From positions 1-15,193 of the forward strand of contig QQUB01000620.1 of assembly GCA_008501835.1 (NCBI GenBank): a stretch of DNA of 15,193 nt, written 5' to 3'. Below the pieces are notes generated by a model that did no database searches, had not been told where the DNA came from, and was given only the letters and a program-made list of their open reading frames with translations. Shown piece by piece: positions 7,620 to 12,774 of the stretch (position 1 is the stretch's first letter; each line of letters opens with the position of its first letter). Both the position numbers and the translations under genes were made by a program. Source of the stretch: Bacteroidota bacterium (GTDB taxonomy: Bacteria > Bacteroidota > Bacteroidia > Chitinophagales > Saprospiraceae).

Positions 7620-8842
7620 CAAGTATTTTTCATCCTAATGAAAGGAGGTGACAGTGTTAATCTTTTAGGGCCAAAAAATTTTCCTACAGTTTTTATGCTT
7701 TTACGTTTCTCAATATATCTATCTAAGTATTCTAAAAGTTCTATTTCTGTATTTTTGAATGATTTAGGACATAAAGTTTTATAGTGATTAACCCAACCCC
7801 TTGCATAATCTTTGTATACTTTTTTTATCTGGTTAAATTTAAATTCTTTCACTGTTTTTGAATTAACTATTTCTCCTCGAAGAGTTTCTTTAAATTTATT
7901 TTTTGCATTTTGGGGAACTAGTAATTTTTCTTTAGAAATTTCTATTCCCAGAAACTCAAAATTTTTTTTACGGATATCGATTAGTTTTGTTTTACTATTT
8001 GTAGGTCCAAGAGGGTGTAATTGTAATTTTAGTTTCTCACTTTGTTCTTTAATGTACTCATATGCTTTTTCTGCTTGTTTTTTTGATTTAGATAAAATAA
8101 TCATATCATCTAAATATCGATAGCCTCTACATTCTTTTGCAACTGTGTCTACCTTGTCTAGAGGCAAAGTATAAAAGCTCGCAAGAAGTGGTGAGTAAGA
8201 TAAACCTTGAGGTATACCCGTAACTTTAAGTTTCAAAAAACCAAAACTTCCGTGAAAATCTGCGTCGGCTTGTATATCATTTTCAATTGATTTTTTAATA
8301 AAGCGAAATAGTCTACGTTGTTCTAAGCCTTTAAAATTTTTAGAAAGTTCTTTAAATAAGATTTTTCTATCAATAGTAGAGAAAAAATTTTTGAAATCTA
8401 ATATTAAGATATAATTAAAAGATTTTTCTTTAATCAGTTCCTGTATTTCACTTAAAGTTTGTTTAAATTCAAATGTCTCCTTTCTTTTGTTGAGTCCAAG
8501 ACCTAAGGCTTTGTTTGCCTTTAGTTTTTCCTCCAATATGTTCTTAACTTTAGGTAAAGCAGCAGCTAGAACCACTCGGTCTTTTGATTTTGGGATAAGT
8601 AGGGGTCTGTATTTTTTGTTTGATTTATTAATCTTTATTCCAGTGTAAGAATCAAAAGAAAATTTTTTCAAACCAGAATAATATTTTTCAAGGCTTAGAT
8701 CTTTCAAAAAAAGACTTAAATTGTTTTCTTCCTTTAAGGAAAATCTTCTTAGATCAGAGAAATCTTTTTTCACCCCTTTTTTGCTTAGGTGTTTGCATGC
8801 GTCCTTTATATTTTGTAAGGTGAAAAGCTTTTGTAAATCCAC
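7619..8842 (-). CDS. reverse transcriptase, group II-like / unclassified, no maturase-endonuclease tail
   Basis: The protein has 407 residues from a GTG start (8842-8840); an in-frame TGA lies 10 codons upstream in the minihelix, and no ATG intervenes. RT motifs appear in order: KSKDRVV (85-91), the metal-binding Asp149 in LDFKNFF, GIPQGLSYSPLL (209-220), the catalytic YLDD (243-246), KTK (284-286) and FLGIEI (297-302). ARGWVNHY (347-354) resembles the start of the group II thumb/X region. No HNH endonuclease, Cas1 or primase fusion is visible. The QG-type motif is unlike diversity-generating RTs. The gene is very AT-rich with long poly-Lys/poly-T runs. Just upstream lies a folded ncRNA and its promoter, suggesting an RT working with its own RNA, as in retrons and DRT-type defence RTs. 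The TGA overlaps the tRNA-Thr discriminator base. Exact class is undetermined. Confidence 0.9.
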   Translation of the reverse strand: MDLQKLFTLQNIKDACKHLSKKGVKKDFSDLRRFSLKEENNLSLFLKDLSLEKYYSGLKKFSFDSYTGIKINKSNKKYRPLLIPKSKDRVVLAAALPKVKNILEEKLKANKALGLGLNKRKETFEFKQTLSEIQELIKEKSFNYILILDFKNFFSTIDRKILFKELSKNFKGLEQRRLFRFIKKSIENDIQADADFHGSFGFLKLKVTGIPQGLSYSPLLASFYTLPLDKVDTVAKECRGYRYLDDMIILSKSKKQAEKAYEYIKEQSEKLKLQLHPLGPTNSKTKLIDIRKKNFEFLGIEISKEKLLVPQNAKNKFKETLRGEIVNSKTVKEFKFNQIKKVYKDYARGWVNHYKTLCPKSFKNTEIELLEYLDRYIEKRKSIKTVGKFFGPKRLTLSPPFIRMKNT

Positions 8843-8857
8843 TTTGATTAATTGTTG

Positions 8858-8900
8858 ACGATCTCACCGGAGTTGAACCGATGTGATTCCTTTAGATCGT
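8858..8900 (-). other. tRNA-like acceptor/T-arm minihelix between ncRNA and RT gene
   Basis: On the minus strand, ACGATCT (8900-8894) pairs perfectly with AGATCGT (8864-8858). Between them CATCGG (8883-8878) pairs with CCGGTG (8870-8865) around the 7-nt loop TTCAACT. That loop, flanked by G and C, matches the TPsiC-loop consensus, and the T-stem runs straight into the 3' acceptor strand as in a tRNA. The D and anticodon arms are replaced by about ten bases (AAAGGAAT region). An acceptor-plus-T-arm helix is the minimal substrate of RNase P. No CCA follows (CAAC instead). The RT start codon is 16 nt further on. Confidence 0.75.
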
Positions 8901-9080
8901 GTTCCCTGAAGTGAGGAGGCCACTGCTGTTGCGGTAACCTGCTCATTCAGGGTATTACGTTTCGGTCTTTGCGTCAAGCGCGTAGACCTAGTCCGTAATT
9001 TGCCTCCAACAAGGACTTTTAAGATTTTGAAGTTAATCATTAATCGAACGCCTTGGAGAGGTAGTAAGCCGAAGCTCACT
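8858..9080 (-). ncRNA. structured ncRNA upstream of the reverse transcriptase (candidate template/partner RNA)
   Basis: Predicted transcription begins near 9080. The RNA, read on the minus strand, is a string of stable helices. First is a 5' hairpin, GTGAGC-TTCG-GCTTAC (9079-9064). A bulged stem joins CCTCTCCAAGG (9061-9051) to CCTTGTTGGAGG (9014-9003). A nested arm has ATTACG/CGTAAT (8999-8994 with 8959-8954), GGTC/GACC and GCG/CGC. A long arm has CCCTGAA/TTCAGGG (8952-8946 with 8910-8904), an inner nine-position stem and an ACA-type loop. Last is a tRNA-like minihelix. The region is visibly richer in G and C than the RT gene and flanks, typical of a structured RNA in an AT-rich genome. It resembles in layout the template RNAs of retrons and DRT systems, but no msr/msd signature was recognised. 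A 71-codon frame runs through it from a GTG at 9079; see findings. Confidence 0.75.
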
Positions 9081-9087
9081 GTCTAAA

Positions 9088-9115
9088 ATTATACCAAAGA
9101 GTTGGAAAAAGTCAA
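9088..9115 (-). promoter_or_regulatory. sigma70-type promoter for the ncRNA-RT unit
   Basis: On the minus strand, TTGACT (9115-9110), a 16-bp spacer and TATAAT (9093-9088) with an extended TGG before it make a strong consensus promoter. The start is predicted at 9080-9081, immediately before the 5' hairpin of the ncRNA. It is divergent from the GNAT promoter, about 55 bp away. Such a promoter is unlike the TAnnTTTG -7 element used by Bacteroidota. Confidence 0.75.
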
Positions 9116-9146
9116 AATTATAGAATGAGGTATAAATATAGAATTT

Positions 9147-9162
9147 TGGTATACTTCAAACA
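9147..9162 (+). promoter_or_regulatory. extended -10 promoter giving a leaderless GNAT mRNA
   Basis: TGG then TATACT (9150-9155) puts the predicted transcription start at about 9162, which is the A of the GNAT start codon. No Shine-Dalgarno site exists, consistent with leaderless initiation. No convincing -35 element is visible. Confidence 0.6.
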
Positions 9163-9650
9163 TGGAAAACGCAACTGAGACCACCAATGAATATGAAAAC
9201 AAAAAACCTTATACCATCGAACTTTTTAATAAGGAAGATCAAGAGGAGGTGGAAAAGTTTGGCCTAGAAGTCTCTAAAGAGATGGGGCAGGTGTATGACA
9301 CTGAATTAGACTACGATTGGGGTCACATCAAGGAAGTTTACATAGATCCAGGTGGCACTTTTTACGTTGTGAAAATAGATAACTGTATAATTGGATGTGC
9401 TGGAGTAAAAAATAAAGATGGCGTTGTTGCTGAGTTTAAGAGAGATCGTGTTGGTAAAGAATTCAGAGGAAGGGGAATAGGTCGTGGTCTTTTCGAGAAA
9501 AGATTAGATTTTGTTAAAAGTAAGGGCTTTAAGAAAATAATACTTGATACAAATAATCCTATAATTGAACATTTCTGCAAAGAGTTTGGATTCCATGAGA
9601 CAGGAAGAAAGGGTAATGATGTGTTTTATGAGAAGGAGATTGTTGAATGA
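9162..9650 (+). CDS. GNAT-family N-acetyltransferase
   Basis: The protein has 162 residues. The acetyl-CoA-binding motif A is clear: VGKEFRGRGIGRGLFEKRL (97-115), with the RGRGIG pyrophosphate-binding loop. It is followed by the typical KGFKKIILDTNN strand (121-132) and the C-terminal EFGFHETGR (141-149). The family transfers an acetyl group from acetyl-CoA to an amine; the substrate cannot be told from sequence. It is the first of three small, same-strand enzyme genes (GNAT, hydrolase, Nudix) that look like cargo. The start codon coincides with the predicted transcription start, a gene-start style common in Patescibacteria and unusual for Bacteroidota. It is not obviously an antibiotic acetyltransferase or a toxin-type GNAT; no antitoxin neighbour is present. 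Confidence 0.88.
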   Translation: MENATETTNEYENKKPYTIELFNKEDQEEVEKFGLEVSKEMGQVYDTELDYDWGHIKEVYIDPGGTFYVVKIDNCIIGCAGVKNKDGVVAEFKRDRVGKEFRGRGIGRGLFEKRLDFVKSKGFKKIILDTNNPIIEHFCKEFGFHETGRKGNDVFYEKEIVE

Positions 9651-9661
9651 GTCAAAGCTTT

Positions 9662-9677
9662 TGATATACTAGGAAGT
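9662..9677 (+). promoter_or_regulatory. extended -10 promoter directly before the alpha/beta-hydrolase start
   Basis: TGA then TATACT (9665-9670) predicts a transcription start at about 9677, one base before the ATG at 9678. The AGGA at 9671-9674 is too close (3 nt) to the ATG to be a good ribosome site, so the message is probably leaderless or nearly so. Confidence 0.55.
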
Positions 9678-10241
9678 ATGAAAAACAACGTATTTATATT
9701 CCACGGCACAGAAGGGTATCCAGAAGAGAATTGGTTTCCATGGCTTAAGGAGAAATTAGAAGCGAAAGGGTGTAAAGTAATCGTTCCACAATTTCCAACA
9801 CCTCCTGTCGTACCTGCTAAAATATCTGAATGGTTTGATGTTTTGAAAAAGTATGAGCAAGATATTAATGAAGATGCAATTATTATTGGTCATAGTTTGG
9901 GAGGAGTATTTACTCTGCGTGTGCTTGAGAAATTAAATAAAACTATTAAAGCTGCTTTTCTGACTGGAACTCCTATAGGCGTTCAACCTATACTAAATTA
10001 TGATCGCGATAGTGCATTTAGTGGTTTTGAATTTGATTGGGAAAAAATCAAAAAGAGCTGTAAACATTTCGAAGTATTTCAGTCTGACGATGATCCTTAT
10101 GTGGGGTTAGCTAACGGAGAAGAATTGGCTAAGTATTTAGGTGTAGAGCTTACGTTTATCCCAAACGCTGGGCATTTCAATAAAAAGGCTGGTTGTCTAG
10201 ATTTCCCGCAATTACTAGATAAGCTAGAAGTGCTTTTGTAA
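9678..10241 (+). CDS. RBBP9/YdeN-type serine alpha/beta-hydrolase
   Basis: The protein has 187 residues, the usual size of the small RBBP9/YdeN group. The N-terminus VFIFHGTEGYPEENWFPWL places the oxyanion-hole strand and HG turn. The nucleophile elbow is GHSLGG with Ser73, the acid is within SDDDPYV (Asp137-139), and the catalytic His166 lies in NAGHFN. It is a predicted cytosolic serine hydrolase or esterase; natural substrates in this family are mostly unknown. Its own promoter lies in the gap after the GNAT gene, and the Nudix gene follows 3 bp after its stop, so the two are probably one transcript. Proteins of this short form are common in reduced candidate-phylum genomes, which supports a foreign origin only as inference. 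Confidence 0.88.
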   Translation: MKNNVFIFHGTEGYPEENWFPWLKEKLEAKGCKVIVPQFPTPPVVPAKISEWFDVLKKYEQDINEDAIIIGHSLGGVFTLRVLEKLNKTIKAAFLTGTPIGVQPILNYDRDSAFSGFEFDWEKIKKSCKHFEVFQSDDDPYVGLANGEELAKYLGVELTFIPNAGHFNKKAGCLDFPQLLDKLEVLL

Positions 10242-10244
10242 AAA

Positions 10245-10622
10245 ATGAATAACCATAAATCTTTCAACGTAAATCAAGATGCTGTTTTGAGGAATAGTAA
10301 AGACGAAGTTCTGATTTTGAAAAGAACAGGTGGTAAATGGATGCTTCCAGGTGGTCGTCTTGAAAACGATGAATCACCCAAGAGTGGGTTATTAAGAGAA
10401 ATAAAAGAAGAGACAGGTATTAATGAGTGTGAGGTGAGGGGAGTTTTAAATGTGGGATTAAGTGAAAGTAAGAATACTTTCTTGGTAACTTTTTCTTGCT
10501 ATACAGAGGAAGAAAAAATTGTATTAAGTAGTGAACATGAAGAATACAAGTGGGTTAAAGTTAAAGATATCGATAAGCATGAATTCTCTTTTGAAGAAAT
10601 AAAAGAAATTATAAAAACTTAA
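10245..10622 (+). CDS. Nudix hydrolase
   Basis: The protein has 125 residues. The Nudix box Gx5Ex7REUxEExGU is complete at 37-59: Gly37, Glu43, Arg51-Glu52, Glu55-Glu56 and Gly58. The first glycine follows LPGG. It should bind Mg2+ and hydrolyse a nucleoside diphosphate linked to another group; the KWMLPGG entry resembles MutT/ADP-ribose pyrophosphatase relatives, but the substrate is not predictable. It is downstream of the hydrolase with a 3-bp gap, so it is translationally linked. A role in nucleotide-pool cleaning near an RT is possible but unsupported. The next promoter begins 9 bases after its stop. Confidence 0.92.
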   Translation: MNNHKSFNVNQDAVLRNSKDEVLILKRTGGKWMLPGGRLENDESPKSGLLREIKEETGINECEVRGVLNVGLSESKNTFLVTFSCYTEEEKIVLSSEHEEYKWVKVKDIDKHEFSFEEIKEIIKT

Positions 10623-10630
10623 TTCATTTC

Positions 10631-10683
10631 TGGTATAATACACCCGTCGAACAATTATTAAATTTAATTAATTTTCGTTCGCA
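10631..10683 (+). promoter_or_regulatory. extended -10 promoter and leader at the right edge of the segment (repeat of the left module)
   Basis: TGG and TATAAT (10634-10639) lead, six bases later, to GTCGAACAAT (10646-10655). An AT-rich core and TCGTTCGCA (10675-10683) follow. The left module at 7261-7307 has the same blocks in order with 9/10 and 8/9 matches and identical promoter-to-leader spacing, but a 6-bp shorter core. The core is itself an imperfect inverted repeat: CGAAC at 10648-10652, ATTAAATTTAAT at 10657-10668, GTTCG at 10677-10681. No gene follows it at once, so it may be an orphan promoter or a recombination end. Confidence 0.5.
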
Positions 10684-10928
10684 AAGCTTCCAAAAAAGCT
10701 GCAGAAATGTGGTCCTCACAACGGCCTATGTATTTATTACAAAACCTGCAAAAAAGCCTTTAATATCAATATATTTTTGGGATATGACCTCAGGTGAGTT
10801 TATGGTAAGAAATAGGTCTACCTCTGAACTAAATATAGGCTTGATAAATAAAGGTATTTTGTCGGTTTGAAACAGATTGGGACCTACTTCCGCAGAAAAC
10901 TGGTCGTCGGTTAACCTGAAAAATGTAG
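10684..10928. other. 245-bp stretch without a recognised gene, before tRNA-Thr
   Basis: There is no convincing ORF. A short open frame at the left, reading roughly KCGPHNGLCIYYKTCKKAF, has no start and ends near 10800. It could be a gene relic. Small inverted repeats are present: AGCTT/AAGCT near 10685-10700, and ACCTCAGGT and AGGTCTACCT between about 10785 and 10825. The base composition returns towards that of the host flank, so the right edge of the foreign segment probably lies near 10640-10690. Confidence 0.4.
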
Positions 10929-11002
10929 GCCGTTGTAGCTCAGTTGGTTAGAGCGTCGCCATGGTAAGGCGAAGGTCAGCAGTTCAATTCTGCTCAACGG
11001 CT
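10929..11002 (+). tRNA. tRNA-Thr(GGT), intact
   Basis: A complete cloverleaf is present. The acceptor is GCCGTTG with CAACGGC, and the D-arm is GCTC with GAGC. The anticodon stem is TCGCC with GGCGA around ATGGTAA, with anticodon GGT. The T-arm is AGCAG-TTCAATT-CTGCT, and the discriminator is T. CCA is not encoded as such (CCT follows). The anticodon loop is identical to the spliced loop of the intron-bearing copy at 7356, but the stems differ widely, so the two are not a recent duplication. It lies 29 bp before an integrase gene, the usual arrangement of a tRNA attachment site. Confidence 0.95.
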
Positions 11003-11031
11003 CCTGGAAAGTTTTGCGAGTGAATAGATAA

Positions 11032-11934
11032 ATGTATATGGATATAGAAATCCTGGCGCAAAAGTTCTACGACTACTCATTATATATTCGAGGTTATTCA
11101 AAGGATACTATACGAGGATATAGGCGAGTCATAAAAATATTCAATCGGTATTCTGGGATTAACAAGATTGAAGAAATTACAGAGCAAAATGTAAGAGCTT
11201 TTTTTATTAACGGTCGAACCCACAGAGGTTGGAAGGCTTCAACTTTTGTGAGCTATCATAAATCACTCATCGTATTCTTTAGGTGGTGTGTTGAGAATGG
11301 CTATATGGAGCGGAACTACATCGAAGATATTGAAACCCCAAAATTGAATAAATCCCTTCCAACGAAGCTTACAAAACAGGAAGCAACGAAACTACTTGAG
11401 GTTGTGTATAATTATCCATATGATTATAAATACCTAAGATATAGGAACCACGCTATCTTCTCTACGTTTATGTTTGCCGGACTTAGGAAAAAAGAGTTAT
11501 TGAATCTTAAGCTTGCTGATGTCGATTTGGAAAACCTAACCATTTTTGTTAGACAAGGTAAGGGTAGTAAAGACCGGATAATACCAATAAGTTACACATT
11601 GGCAAATACGCTTAAAAAATACCTCCAAGAAAGAAAAAGATTAAAAAAGACTTGTCCTGAGTTTTTCGCCTCTTTAAATCGAAATAAAGGGTACACCGAT
11701 TCCGGTTTAAAAAGATTTGTTCGAAAAATGAAAGATGCAACGGGAATTAAGTTTACCATCCATAAGTTGAGACACACTTTCGCCACATTGATGCTGGAAG
11801 GAGGATGCGATATATACAGTCTTTCAAGAATGATGGGGCATAGTGATATTAAAACGACAACAATCTATTTGTCTGCAAGTGCCGAGCATTTGAGGTCTCA
11901 AATTACGAAGCACCCGCTTAATGATTTGGTTTGA
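11032..11934 (+). CDS. tyrosine recombinase / integrase 2
   Basis: The protein has 300 residues, the XerC/XerD size. The N-terminal core-binding domain spans about 5-100 (KDTIRGYRR is typical). The catalytic set is complete: Arg152 in AGLRKKELL, Lys in GKGSKDR (177-182), His244 and Arg247 in HKLRH, His270 in MMGHSD and Tyr279 in TTTIYL. An in-frame second ATG at 11038 is an equally good start. The gene starts 29 bp after a tRNA-Thr and reads away from it, as integrases of tRNA-targeted genomic islands do, so the island it mobilises would extend rightwards and include the Gabija genes. The excisionase expected in many such islands is not seen. Confidence 0.93.
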   Translation: MYMDIEILAQKFYDYSLYIRGYSKDTIRGYRRVIKIFNRYSGINKIEEITEQNVRAFFINGRTHRGWKASTFVSYHKSLIVFFRWCVENGYMERNYIEDIETPKLNKSLPTKLTKQEATKLLEVVYNYPYDYKYLRYRNHAIFSTFMFAGLRKKELLNLKLADVDLENLTIFVRQGKGSKDRIIPISYTLANTLKKYLQERKRLKKTCPEFFASLNRNKGYTDSGLKRFVRKMKDATGIKFTIHKLRHTFATLMLEGGCDIYSLSRMMGHSDIKTTTIYLSASAEHLRSQITKHPLNDLV

Positions 11935-12774
11935 TTCAAGTAGGAAAATATTCTAATAGTATTAAGTATGGGCATAGTCAGGGCACAACACGATATATTA
12001 CTTGGCCTGATCAATCAGAGATGATGCCATTCTCCATTAACATAAAAATACTTCTCATTATCATTCCTCAAACCAATGGTTGGGTTAATAAAAAAAACAG
12101 AAAATAGCACCTCTCATGATCAATTAATGTCCAATACAGGACTTTCTATAAGAGTAATATCAGAGGCAATCATATTGTTATATGAAAAAGGTTATTAAAA
12201 GTAATAGATATAAACACTATGGCTGAAGAAAGGAAAGAAAAGGCTATGATTTTCTACTCACTAGCATGTGCATTTCAAAGTCTAAATTGGTGCACGAAAG
12301 TGCATGATAACAAATCTAAGGGAGAGAAATTCTAGAAGAAAGGGTAGAATTGTGAGTGTTAGCAGGGTAATGAATTCTATGAGTTTTTGAATGATGTTAT
12401 CACCTATTGAAATATTAATAAAAATTAAGTATATTAGGAAAATATTTGTATTGTAAATCCTAAAAAAACCACTCACCATTTTTATTTCCTGTGTCAATAT
12501 TTTGAATTGGATTGCAATAACATAAAAATTGTAATAGTATAACGGTATAATTCACCTTTTGAGGCGTAATAAAGAGATTAAGTTTGCTAAAAAATAGTAA
12601 GACTAGCTAAAAGTTAATGTTAGAATAAGCTATGGAGGAGGAAATATTGTTTTAGAATTTCCAAAACAGATATCAAAACTCGTCATGAACTCTTAAAGAA
12701 GATTATGCAGTTAGCGTATGAGAATGGGCAACAAATAATGTAAGATAACCTCTATTAAAAAATAATCATAAACC
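11935..12774. other. 840-bp stretch without a convincing gene
   Basis: The stretch is AT-rich and broken by stops in all frames. A 71-codon minus-strand frame (12282-12497) would encode a very hydrophobic peptide, but it has no ribosome site and unremarkable composition; I do not call it. At the right end a stop-free piece (about 12625-12740) would read FRISKTDIKTRHELLKK without a start codon, possibly a gene relic. A perfect small hairpin TGCAC-GAAA-GTGCA lies at 12291-12304. The promoter for the Gabija genes should lie in the last 150 bp, but no clear box was identified. The stretch looks like decayed island DNA. Confidence 0.5.

Noticed and set aside
8843..8860. GTCAACAATTA on the minus strand after the minihelix as a third copy of the edge module
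   Set aside because: Only about ten AT-rich bases match, with a one-base gap, and neither promoter nor second block follows. Noted in case homologues show more.
8864..9079. 71-residue minus-strand ORF as an ordinary protein gene
   Set aside because: It covers the same bases as the helices of the ncRNA, uses a GTG at the extreme 5' end without a ribosome site, and ends in the tRNA-like element. A structured RNA explains the region better; the open frame is kept only as a finding.
7619..9080. Group II intron
   Set aside because: The RT resembles group II enzymes, but the RNA is upstream of the ORF rather than surrounding it, no domain V hairpin (AGC/GUAY-type) was found, and there is no full maturase or HNH domain.
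7619..9080. Diversity-generating retroelement
   Set aside because: The RT has QG rather than the DGR-type SQ motif, and no near-repeat template/variable pair or Avd-like ORF is present.
12282..12497. Hydrophobic 71-residue minus-strand ORF
   Set aside because: No ribosome site, no neighbour in operon position, and composition expected from AT-rich non-coding DNA.
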